Assembly: GCA_004210915.1 (NCBI GenBank)
Contig: SEGS01000051.1
Span: forward strand, 1-36,527
Length of the DNA stretch: 36,527 nucleotides
Source of the DNA: Variovorax sp.
GTDB lineage: Bacteria; Pseudomonadota; Gammaproteobacteria; Burkholderiales; Burkholderiaceae_C
Direction of reading: 5' to 3'
Shown piece after piece: positions 29,414 to 36,527 of the stretch. Each line of letters starts with the position of its first letter. Positions within the stretch are counted from its first letter, which is position 1. The notes under the pieces were generated by a model that saw only the letters and a list, made by a program, of their open reading frames with translations, made no database searches and was not told the DNA's origin. A program made the translations under genes and the position numbers.

Positions 29414-32080
29414 ATGAACCCCAGCTACCAACCCCGCGACGTCGAGTCGGCCGCCCAGGCCCAGTGGACCGCTGCCGACGCCTACCGCGTAACCGAAGAC
29501 GCGCGCAACGCACAAGGCGACCCGAAGAAGAAGTACTACGCCTGCTCCATGCTGCCCTACCCCAGCGGCAAACTGCACATGGGCCACGTGCGCAACTACA
29601 CGATCAACGACATGCTCGCGCGTTACCTGCGCATGTCGGGATACAACGTGCTCATGCCCATGGGCTGGGACGCTTTCGGCCTGCCGGCCGAGAACGCGGC
29701 ACTCAAGAACGGCGTGCCGCCGGCCAAGTGGACCTACGAGAACATCGACTACATGCGCAGCCAGCTCCAGGCGATGGGCCTGGCGATTGACTGGAGCCGC
29801 GAGATCGCCACCTGCGACCCGGGCTACTACAAGTGGAACCAGTGGCTGTTCCTCAAGATGCTGGAAAAAGGCATCGCCTACCGCAAGACCCAGGTCGTGA
29901 ACTGGGACCCGGTCGACATGACCGTGCTGGCCAACGAGCAGGTCATCGACGGCAAGGGCTGGCGCACTGGCGCCACGGTCGAGCGCCGCGAGATCCCGGG
30001 CTACTACCTGAAGATCAGCCAGTACGCGCCCGAGCTGCTCGAGCACACGCAGAACAAGCTGCCCGGTTGGCCCGAGCGCGTGAAGCTCATGCAGGAAAAC
30101 TGGATCGGCAAGAGCGAGGGCGTGCGCTTCGCCTTCCTGCACGACATCCAGGGCGATGACGGCCAGCCGATCCAGGACGGCCGCATGTACGTTTTCACGA
30201 CGCGCGCCGACACCATCATGGGCGTGACCTTCTGCGCCGTCGCGCCCGAGCATCCGCTCGCGCTGCACGCCGCCAGGACGAACCCGAAGGTCGCCGCCTT
30301 CATCGAGGACGCGAAGAACGGCGGCACCACCGAGGCCGAACTCGCCACGCAGGAAAAGAAGGGCGTCGACACGGGCCTCACCGTCACGCACCCGATCACC
30401 GACGAGCCGGTGCCGCTGTGGGTCGGCAACTACGTGCTCATGAGCTACGGCGACGGCGCGGTAATGGGCGTGCCCGCCCACGACGAGCGCGACTTCGCCT
30501 TCGCCAACAAGTACGGCATCGAGATCATCCAGGTGGTGACGGTCGACGACCTGAAGCCGCCGGAAAAGCACTTCGACTACCACCAGTGGCAGGACTGGTA
30601 CGGCGACAAACAGCGCGGCGTGACCATCAACTCCGACAACTTCAGCGGCATGGGCTTCAAGGAAGCCGTCGCGGCCGTCGCCCACGCGCTCGAGCACAAG
30701 GGCCTGGGCGAGATGCAGACCACTTGGCGACTGCGCGACTGGGGTGTGAGCCGCCAGCGCTACTGGGGCACGCCGATCCCGATCATCCATTGCGACGAGC
30801 ACGGCGCGGTGCCGGTGCCCGAGAAGGACCTGCCGGTCGTGCTGCCGACCGACTGCGTACCCGACGGCTCGGGCAACCCGCTGAACAAGCACGAAGGCTT
30901 CCACGCCGGCGTGGTCTGCCCCGTCTGCGGCAAGCCCGCGCGGCGCGAGACGGACACGATGGACACCTTCGTCGATTCGTCCTGGTACTTCATGCGCTAC
31001 TGCGATCCGAAGCTCGACACGGCGATGGTCGGCGAGGGCGCGAAGTACTGGATGCCGATGGACCAGTACATCGGCGGCATCGAGCACGCGATCCTGCATT
31101 TGCTCTACGCGCGCTTCTGGACCAAGGTGATGCGCGACCTGGGCCTGGTCACCGTCGACGAGCCCTTCAGCAAGCTGCTCACGCAGGGCATGGTGCTCAA
31201 CCACATCTACTACCACCGCGACGAAAAGGGTGGCAAGAACTACCACCCGCCGCTCGAGGTGACGCCGGTGCTCGACGCTTCGGGCCGCATCACCGGCGGC
31301 ACGCTGGCCGACGGCACGAAGGTCGAATACGGCGGCGTCGGCAAGATGGGCAAGAGCGAGCGCAACGGTGTCGACCCGCAGGACCTGATCGAGAAGTACG
31401 GTGCCGACACCGCGCGCCTGTACACCATGTTCACCGCGCCGCCCGAAGCCACGCTGGAGTGGAACGACGCGGCCGTGGAAGGCAGCTACCGCTTCCTCAA
31501 GCGGGTGTGGAACTTCGGTGCAGCGCAGGCGAAGCAGCCTGCGGCGCCGGCCGGATCGCCCGTCTATGGCAAGGGTGCGCAGGCGCTGCGCCGCGAGGTG
31601 CACACGGTGCTGCGCCAGATCGACTACGACTACCAGCGCATGCAATACAACACGGTGGTCTCCGGGTCGATGAAGCTGCTCAATGCGCTCGAGGGCTTCA
31701 AGCCGGACGGCAGCGCCGGCGACGCGGCTGCCCTGCGTGAAGGCTTCGGCATCCTGCTGCGCTGTCTGTATCCGGCCACGCCGCACATCACGCACCAGCT
31801 CTGGGATGCGCTCGGCTATGCCCGCGACAGCGGCGACCTGCTCGACACGCCCTGGCCGCAGGTCGATGTGGCGGCGCTGGTACAGGACGAGGTCGAACTG
31901 ATGCTGCAGGTCAACGGCAAGTTGCGCGGCGCGGTGCGCGTGCCGGCCACCGCATCGAAGGACGAGATCGAGGCGCTGGCGCTGGCCAGCGACGACTTCG
32001 TCAAGTATGCCGAGGGCATGGCGGTGAAACGGGTGGTGGTGGTGCCGGGCCGGCTGGTCAACGTGGTGGTGGCAGCATGA
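29414..32080 (+). CDS. leuS: Leucyl-tRNA synthetase
   Basis: An 888-residue class Ia synthetase that charges tRNA-Leu. The start at 29414 ([18 protein letters not shown]) gives the family's usual N-terminus. Motifs in order: the HIGH box as HMGH (55-58) in [15 protein letters not shown]; the CP1 editing domain (about 225-420) with the Thr/Arg-rich loop [13 protein letters not shown] and the Asp in VPAHDERDF; a zinc-like [18 protein letters not shown] stretch with SSWYFMRY; and the signature loop KMGKS (644-648) in [15 protein letters not shown], where Gly replaces the usual first Ser of KMSKS. A C-terminal anticodon-binding domain follows. It starts leuS-lptE-holA; its stop overlaps the lptE start. 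Confidence 0.98.
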   Translation: MNPSYQPRDVESAAQAQWTAADAYRVTEDARNAQGDPKKKYYACSMLPYPSGKLHMGHVRNYTINDMLARYLRMSGYNVLMPMGWDAFGLPAENAALKNGVPPAKWTYENIDYMRSQLQAMGLAIDWSREIATCDPGYYKWNQWLFLKMLEKGIAYRKTQVVNWDPVDMTVLANEQVIDGKGWRTGATVERREIPGYYLKISQYAPELLEHTQNKLPGWPERVKLMQENWIGKSEGVRFAFLHDIQGDDGQPIQDGRMYVFTTRADTIMGVTFCAVAPEHPLALHAARTNPKVAAFIEDAKNGGTTEAELATQEKKGVDTGLTVTHPITDEPVPLWVGNYVLMSYGDGAVMGVPAHDERDFAFANKYGIEIIQVVTVDDLKPPEKHFDYHQWQDWYGDKQRGVTINSDNFSGMGFKEAVAAVAHALEHKGLGEMQTTWRLRDWGVSRQRYWGTPIPIIHCDEHGAVPVPEKDLPVVLPTDCVPDGSGNPLNKHEGFHAGVVCPVCGKPARRETDTMDTFVDSSWYFMRYCDPKLDTAMVGEGAKYWMPMDQYIGGIEHAILHLLYARFWTKVMRDLGLVTVDEPFSKLLTQGMVLNHIYYHRDEKGGKNYHPPLEVTPVLDASGRITGGTLADGTKVEYGGVGKMGKSERNGVDPQDLIEKYGADTARLYTMFTAPPEATLEWNDAAVEGSYRFLKRVWNFGAAQAKQPAAPAGSPVYGKGAQALRREVHTVLRQIDYDYQRMQYNTVVSGSMKLLNALEGFKPDGSAGDAAALREGFGILLRCLYPATPHITHQLWDALGYARDSGDLLDTPWPQVDVAALVQDEVELMLQVNGKLRGAVRVPATASKDEIEALALASDDFVKYAEGMAVKRVVVVPGRLVNVVVAA

Positions 32081-32589
32081 GCGCGCGTATGCAACAGGGC
32101 TTGCCGCGTCGCGGCTTTCTCGCGCTGGCCGCCACGCTGGGGCTGTCGGCCTGCGGCTTCGAACTGCGCCGCGCGCCGGACTTCGCGTTCAAGTCGCTGG
32201 CGTTGCAGGGCAACTCCTTCTTCATCAACCAGGTGCGCCGCAACCTGCGCGCTGCAGGCAACGTGCGCCTGGTGCCCGAAGCGGAGCGCGACACGGCCGA
32301 CGCGATCCTCGAAATCCTGGGCGAAGACCGCGACCGGCTCGTCGTCTCGACCAACTCGTCGGGCTTGGTGCGCGAGCTGCAGTTGCGCCTGCGCGTGCGC
32401 TTCCGTCTGCGCACGCCCGGCGGCAAGGAACTGCTGCCCGTCTCGACCGTCGAGCAGAGCCGCGACCTGAGCTTTAACGAAACCAACGCGCTGGCCAAGG
32501 AAGGCGAGACCGATCTGCTCTACCGCGACATGCAGACCGACATCGCGCAGCAGCTGATGCGGCGATTGGCCGCCGTTCAATCGCTCTGA
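32077..32589 (+). CDS. lptE: LPS-assembly lipoprotein LptE
   Basis: A 170-residue outer-membrane lipoprotein, the plug and partner of the LptD translocon that delivers lipopolysaccharide to the cell surface. The signal [18 protein letters not shown] ends at Cys26 (lipobox LSAC), followed by [19 protein letters not shown], the usual LptE start of the mature protein. The C-terminal part ([23 protein letters not shown]) matches the family. The ATG overlaps the leuS stop (ATGA). The order leuS-lptE-holA is widely conserved in proteobacteria. Confidence 0.95.
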   Translation: MSARMQQGLPRRGFLALAATLGLSACGFELRRAPDFAFKSLALQGNSFFINQVRRNLRAAGNVRLVPEAERDTADAILEILGEDRDRLVVSTNSSGLVRELQLRLRVRFRLRTPGGKELLPVSTVEQSRDLSFNETNALAKEGETDLLYRDMQTDIAQQLMRRLAAVQSL

Positions 32590-32620
32590 TCGGGCGACTG
32601 CACCGTCGTTTGGCGCCGCC

Positions 32621-33700
32621 ATGCAACTGTCCACCGCGCAACTGACCGCGCACCTGCAAAAGGGGCTGAAGCCGCTCTACACGATCCACGGCGACGAGCC
32701 GCTGCTTGCGCAGGAGGCGGCCGACGCGATCCGCGCGACGGCGCGCGCGCAGGGCTACACCGAGCGCAGTTCGTACACCGTGGCCGGCGCGCACTTCGAC
32801 TGGAGCGCCGTGCTCGCGGCCGGTGGCTCGCTCTCGCTCTTCGCCGACAAGCAGATCGTCGAGGTCCGCATTCCCTCGGGCAAGCCGGGCAAGGACGGCA
32901 GCGTCGCACTGCAGCAGCTGGCCGCGTCGGCCGCGGGCAACGACAGCACGCTGACGCTGGTGCATCTGCCGCGTCTGGACAAGGCGACGCGCACGGGCGC
33001 CTGGTTCGCGGCGCTCGAGAACAACGGCGTGAGCCTGCAGGTCGAGACCATCGACCGCGCGGCGCTGCCGCAATGGATCGCGCAACGTCTCGCGCTGCAG
33101 GGCCAACGGGTGAAGGCCGGCGACGAAGGCCAGCGCACGCTGCAGTTCTTCGCGGACCGGGTCGAAGGCAACCTGCTGGCCGCCCATCAGGAAATCCAGA
33201 AACTCGCGCTGTTGCATCCGGCCGGTGAGCTGGGGTGGGCGCAGGTCGAGGGCGCGGTCCACAACGTGGCGCGCTACGACGTCTTCAAGCTGTCCGAATC
33301 GGTGCTCGCCGGCAACCCGCAGCGTGTCGCGCGCATGCTCGATGGCCTGCAGGCCGAAGGCGAAGCCGAGGTGCTGGTGCACTACACGCTGGCCGAGGAC
33401 ATCCGTGCGCTCAAGCGCGTGAAGGACGCGATGGCCGCGGGTCGCCCTCTGCCGATGGCGCTGCGCGAGAACCGCATCTGGGGCCCGCGCGAGCGCGCCT
33501 TCGAGCGCGTGCTGCCGCGGCTCGACGACCGACAGCTGGCGCGTCTGTTGAAAGCCGCGCACACGGTCGATGGCATCGTGAAAGGGCTCAAGCAGCCCGA
33601 CTGGCCCGCCAGCGGCTGGCAGGCATTGCAACGGCTCGCGCTGATGCTGTGCCGGGCCTGCGCTACGACCGCGAACGCAGCGCCCGCAACGCGTCGCTGA
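32621..33700 (+). CDS. holA: DNA polymerase III delta subunit
   Basis: A 359-residue protein of the clamp-loader complex, which opens the beta sliding clamp. An N-terminal AAA+-like domain (about 15-140) contains PLYTIHGDEPLLAQEAADAIR and LFADKQIVEVRIPSGKPGK. The middle and C-terminal helical domains include ADRVEGNLLAAHQEIQKLALL, RYDVFKLSESVLAGNPQRVARML and VHYTLAEDIRALKR, all delta-family hallmarks. The start at 32621 lies 31 nt after lptE. Its last 38 nt overlap the 3' end of the convergent Sco gene, so the C-terminal ATTANAAPATRR tail is encoded opposite another gene. Confidence 0.96.
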   Translation: MQLSTAQLTAHLQKGLKPLYTIHGDEPLLAQEAADAIRATARAQGYTERSSYTVAGAHFDWSAVLAAGGSLSLFADKQIVEVRIPSGKPGKDGSVALQQLAASAAGNDSTLTLVHLPRLDKATRTGAWFAALENNGVSLQVETIDRAALPQWIAQRLALQGQRVKAGDEGQRTLQFFADRVEGNLLAAHQEIQKLALLHPAGELGWAQVEGAVHNVARYDVFKLSESVLAGNPQRVARMLDGLQAEGEAEVLVHYTLAEDIRALKRVKDAMAAGRPLPMALRENRIWGPRERAFERVLPRLDDRQLARLLKAAHTVDGIVKGLKQPDWPASGWQALQRLALMLCRACATTANAAPATRR

Positions 33701-34241
33701 CCTCGCGCGCGGGCGGCAGCTCGCTGGTGCGCCACGCCAGGCGGCCGTCGCGGTCGAACACGCTCAGCTGGCCGGTGTGGCGGTCGCCGGTCGTCGTGCC
33801 GCGCTGGCCGAGTTGATCGAGCATGCGATCAAGGTCTTGTGGCAGTGGCGCCGCTGCGCTCCACCGTGCGTCGGCGCCGAAGCGCTTGAGCCAGGCCGAG
33901 AGCGCCTTGGGATCGTCGCCGAGCGGGTCGATGCTCAGCGACAGCAGGCGCACGTCATGCGCCTCGGCCTGGGCGGCCAGCACGCCTTGCAGCGAAGCGA
34001 ACAGCGCCCCCTGCATCGGGCAGATCGCGCTGCAACCCGTGAACATCAACTGCACCACCGTGAAGCCGCTGCGCAGTTGCGCAGGCAGTGTGATCGCGCG
34101 GCCGTCGTGGCGCAGCAGGCGGACATCGGGCGCCTCGCGGCGCGGCCGCACCAGGCCGACGTCCATGCCGGCGCTGGCGGGGCCGAGCCCGAAGCCGAGC
34201 GCCACTCCCGTGGCGGCGGCGAGCCATCGACGGCGGTTCAT
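33663..34241 (-). CDS. SCO1/SenC-family copper protein
   Basis: A 192-residue thioredoxin-fold periplasmic protein. The copper ligands are visible: CSAIC (Cys70 and Cys74) in LMFTGCSAICPMQG and His155 in GDRHTGQLSVFD. The N-terminus MNRRRWLAAATGVALGFGLGPASA is a signal peptide with a twin-arginine-like start. Sco proteins bind Cu(I)/Cu(II) and mature CuA in cytochrome oxidase or supply copper to other enzymes. Here it is not beside cox genes. It is the third gene behind a copper-radical oxidase and a cytochrome c, with a start that overlaps the cytochrome's stop (ATGA), so a copper-delivery role for that oxidase is the natural inference. Confidence 0.93.
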   Translation of the reverse strand: MNRRRWLAAATGVALGFGLGPASAGMDVGLVRPRREAPDVRLLRHDGRAITLPAQLRSGFTVVQLMFTGCSAICPMQGALFASLQGVLAAQAEAHDVRLLSLSIDPLGDDPKALSAWLKRFGADARWSAAAPLPQDLDRMLDQLGQRGTTTGDRHTGQLSVFDRDGRLAWRTSELPPAREVSDALRALRSRS

Positions 34242-34723
34242 GGACCCGGTTCCTGTATGAGGTAGTTCCAGAGCGCGGCGCAGCGCGTGTCGTCGATCGC
34301 GAAGCGCGGCATGGCGGCCGGCAGGATCACGTAGGCCGGATCGATGCCGCGGCGCATCGCGCGGCAGAAGGCCGTCAGGTCGTAGGCGGTGGGCGGGCCG
34401 CCACGGCGCGACAAGACCTGCAGCAGGTGCGCCCGGTCAAGCGTCGGGCCCAGCGGCGGCAGCGCGCCCTTCGCGGACTTCGGGCCCGCGTGGCATTGCA
34501 CGCAGCGCGTGGTGTCCGCAGGCATCGCCTCGGTGTGGCCCACCAACGTGCCGGCCAGCGCCTCCGTGCCGTCGAAGAGCCGTGCGCCGCGCGCATGCGC
34601 CGCCGGTTCGGGTGCGTGCCGCCAGGGTCCGAACCAGGCGATCGCAGGCGCGCCGAGCAGCACGACGACCGCGGCGATCAGCGGCCAGCGCGGGCCGTTG
34701 GCGGGCACTTCGGTGGGCGGCAT
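34238..34723 (-). CDS. Membrane-anchored cytochrome c
   Basis: A 161-residue protein with one N-terminal transmembrane helix (about 13-32, WPLIAAVVVLLGAPAIAWFG), probably uncleaved, and a periplasmic class I cytochrome c domain (about 44-158). Heme attachment is CVQCH (74-78). The likely axial Met is Met138 in LPAAMPRFAID. Extra Cys residues at 120 and 148 might form a disulfide. The start at 34723 is only 3 nt from the end of the oxidase gene and the stop overlaps the Sco start, so the three genes form one transcript. A role as electron acceptor or donor for the oxidase, or in Sco reduction, is inferred from placement only. Confidence 0.92.
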   Translation of the reverse strand: MPPTEVPANGPRWPLIAAVVVLLGAPAIAWFGPWRHAPEPAAHARGARLFDGTEALAGTLVGHTEAMPADTTRCVQCHAGPKSAKGALPPLGPTLDRAHLLQVLSRRGGPPTAYDLTAFCRAMRRGIDPAYVILPAAMPRFAIDDTRCAALWNYLIQEPGP

Positions 34724-34726
34724 GCT

Positions 34727-36527
34727 TCAGCGGATGTTGATCGTCCGCGCCACGCTGGGCACGCCTTGGGCGTCGAGCGCAAAGAGCATGTAGTTGCCCG
34801 TGAGCAGCATGCCGCGGTCGCGCGGAATCGAGAGCTGGTAGTCGCCCGCGCTGCCCGTGAATTCAACCGGAATGCGCCGCTGGTCGGTGTTGACCGAGTG
34901 CGTGGTCGATGCCATGCGCACCAGCGCGAAACGGCTCACGGCGCGATCGGTCTTGACCGCCACGGTGTCGCCCCACGTCGCCCTGTCGGGCGCGGCGGTG
35001 AGCGCCGGCCGCGGCGCCGGCGAGCCGTCGGGCGCGAGCAGGTACGGCGGCGTGTAGATCTCCGCGTCGGGGTGGTCGCCGTCGCACCCGCACAGCCCGC
35101 CGCCGCCCGAGAGTACCCGGCCGTCCATCAGCAGCAGCGCGATGCTGTGGTAGTTGCGGGCCTTCTGCATGGGCGGCAGCGTCACGAAGGTCTCGGTCAC
35201 CGGGTTCCACAGCTCGGGCGCGAGCACGCCGTAGGCGTCGGAGAAGCCCGCGGGCTGCGTCTGCCCGCCGATCACCACCACCTCACCGTTGGGCAGGACC
35301 ACGCTGTTGACGAACGTGCGGCCGTACGCCATCGGCGCGACCTTGCGCACCGTGGCGGGGTTCGGCGCGCCGGCGTTGATGTCGATGATGTAGGCCGTCT
35401 TGAAGGCCTGGCCGCTGTCGTGATTGGGCGCGCCGCCGAGCTTGAGGATCTTGCCGGTGTCGTACATCACGGCGCTGGCCGTCATGGCGTACGGGTCGTC
35501 GCCGCGCAGGCCCGCCTGCACGATCTTGCCGCTGCCGCGCGTGTCGATCCAGTGCATGGCCGCGCTCGGCCCGGCCTGGAACACCCACCCGTCGGCCATG
35601 CCGAACAGCCACATGTGGTTGTCGGCGCGGTAGAAGCCCCGGATGTCGGGGCCGTTGAGCGGCGGCTCGGCCGTGTTGCTCGCGTCCGGCATGTTCGATG
35701 GCACACCCGACAGCGTGCGCCAGGTCTGGGTCGTCGCCGACCACACCTCGCCGAACTTGCCGCCGAGGCCGCCGTTCCATGAACCACCGACGGTGAACAC
35801 GGACCCATCGGACATCGTGGTGGTCGAGTGGTACGCGCGCGGGATGTTGAGCGTGGCACCCTGCGCCCAGTTCTGCGTGACGGGGTCGTAGATCGAGGTG
35901 ATGCCCGCATCGCTGCCGCCGGACACCATTACGCTGCCATCGGGCAGCATGCTGAGTCCCTCGCAGAACATCTCATGGCCGGGGTTGACGACCCGCCGGG
36001 GCCCGGCGGTCTGCGTGACGGGATCGAACACCGTCGTGTGCGTGGCCAGGCCGCGGTTGGCGCCGAAGGTGGTCGGGCTGCCTGCCGACCACATCAACAG
36101 CTTGCCGTCGGGCAGGTTGGCGGCCGAAGCCGGCACCAACGGCAGCGGAATCACGTCGCTCCAGGGCCCGGCGGCCGCGGTCGATTGCGCCGCGGTGTAG
36201 CCAGCCGCGGTGAAGCGGTAGTCGATCGGATCGAGCCAGGCGTCCTTCACGCGGGTGCGCAAGCGCACGGTCAGGGCGCTGCCATCGACCGGCAAGCCCG
36301 TCACGCTGACGCTGGTGCCCGTGGTCTTGCTGTCATGGAGGGGGGCGCTGACGCCGGCCTGCTCGACGGTGAGCTGGTATTCGTCGGCGCCGGTTGGCAG
36401 CCAGTCGAAGCTCACCGTGGTGGCACCCAGCTTGCTGGCCGCTTCGGGACTGACGAGCGTGGCGGCCTTCACTGCGGGGGCCGGCGCGCTCGTCAGTCCC
36501 GAAGCGGCCAGCAAGCTGGGTGCCACC
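34727..36527 (-). CDS. Galactose-oxidase-family copper-radical oxidase (5' end beyond window)
   Basis: A long frame of about 600 residues, open to the window edge. An N-terminal Fn3-like region (nt about 36180-36470) is followed by a seven-bladed kelch domain and a C-terminal DUF1929-type domain (nt about 34730-35040). All copper and radical residues of fungal galactose oxidase have counterparts: the cross-link Cys in GHEMFCEGLSM (nt 35963-35965) with the Tyr in PRAYHSTTTMSDGSV (35831-35833), the stacking Trp in GGSWNGG, the axial Tyr and His in ARNYHSIALLL (35147-35152), and the His in TTHSVNTDQRRIP (34898-34900). It would oxidise a primary alcohol or sugar using oxygen; the substrate is unknown. 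It heads an operon with the cytochrome c and Sco genes. The first 41 nt in this window are part of an inverted repeat and may be artefactual. Confidence 0.93.
   Translation of the reverse strand, partial: VAPSLLAASGLTSAPAPAVKAATLVSPEAASKLGATTVSFDWLPTGADEYQLTVEQAGVSAPLHDSKTTGTSVSVTGLPVDGSALTVRLRTRVKDAWLDPIDYRFTAAGYTAAQSTAAAGPWSDVIPLPLVPASAANLPDGKLLMWSAGSPTTFGANRGLATHTTVFDPVTQTAGPRRVVNPGHEMFCEGLSMLPDGSVMVSGGSDAGITSIYDPVTQNWAQGATLNIPRAYHSTTTMSDGSVFTVGGSWNGGLGGKFGEVWSATTQTWRTLSGVPSNMPDASNTAEPPLNGPDIRGFYRADNHMWLFGMADGWVFQAGPSAAMHWIDTRGSGKIVQAGLRGDDPYAMTASAVMYDTGKILKLGGAPNHDSGQAFKTAYIIDINAGAPNPATVRKVAPMAYGRTFVNSVVLPNGEVVVIGGQTQPAGFSDAYGVLAPELWNPVTETFVTLPPMQKARNYHSIALLLMDGRVLSGGGGLCGCDGDHPDAEIYTPPYLLAPDGSPAPRPALTAAPDRATWGDTVAVKTDRAVSRFALVRMASTTHSVNTDQRRIPVEFTGSAGDYQLSIPRDRGMLLTGNYMLFALDAQGVPSVARTINIR
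36419..36527. repeat. Perfect 41-bp inverted repeat ending at the window edge
   Basis: The left arm at 36419-36459 (GGTGGCACCCAGCTTGCTGG and 21 more bases) is the exact reverse complement of the right arm at 36487-36527, with a 27-nt spacer. The left arm encodes natural-looking oxidase sequence (LVSPEAASKLGATT). The right arm reads its reverse (VAPSLLAASGLTSA). Because the right arm ends exactly at the last base, it may extend further or may be a fold-back join at a contig end. Confidence 0.9.

Noticed and set aside
29240..31795. Upstream extension of the glgB frame by about 850 codons
   Set aside because: It is antisense to leuS, and glgB has its own start with the family N-terminus at 29239.

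Overview
The window is a high-GC chromosomal segment from a betaproteobacterium, most likely of the family Comamonadaceae (Variovorax-like). I infer this from the strongly G/C-ending codons, the style of the housekeeping proteins (LeuS, HolA, LptE, DiaA, DolP) and the dense packing of genes. This placement comes from reading alone, with no database search. I see no insertion sequence, integrase, phage gene or CRISPR array. It is mostly core chromosome with a few accessory patches.

Layout. 1-4337: a lemA/TPM-domain membrane pair (minus), a SnoaL-like protein, a YheT-type hydrolase and a DUF protein (plus), then a c5-type cytochrome c (minus), with a bidirectional terminator at the convergent junction. 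4432-11117: a complete tripartite RND efflux operon (membrane fusion protein, AcrB-type pump, NodT-type outer-membrane channel, minus), divergent from its AcrR/TtgR-type TetR repressor, with a near-perfect copy of the E. coli AcrR operator between them. 11160-12872: tRNA-Arg(CCG), its terminator and three unrecognised genes. 12875-15731: rsmI divergent from yraN-diaA-dolP, a conserved envelope/replication block. 15745-18944 (minus): a PAP2 phosphatase, a stand-alone acyl carrier protein overlapping a FabF-like ketosynthase, and a beta-hydroxyacid dehydrogenase.

19014-29239 (minus): the complete glycogen cluster glgB-glgX-glgC-glgA-glgP, in the E. coli order. It makes ADP-glucose (GlgC), polymerises it (GlgA), branches it (GlgB), and degrades it by phosphorolysis (GlgP) and debranching (GlgX). 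glgB is separated from glgX by 613 nt of non-coding DNA rich in inverted repeats. 29414-33700 (plus): leuS-lptE-holA, a housekeeping run. 33663-36527 (minus): a tightly coupled operon of a galactose-oxidase-family copper-radical oxidase (5' end beyond the window), a membrane-anchored cytochrome c and a Sco-type copper protein.

The most interesting items are the oxidase-cytochrome-Sco operon, in which every radical-site ligand is visible; a 41-bp perfect inverted repeat that ends exactly at the window edge inside the oxidase gene, which may be an assembly fold-back; the structured repeats between glgX and glgB; a perfect palindrome filling the promoter spacer of the first cytochrome gene; and the orphan ACP-ketosynthase-PAP2 set.
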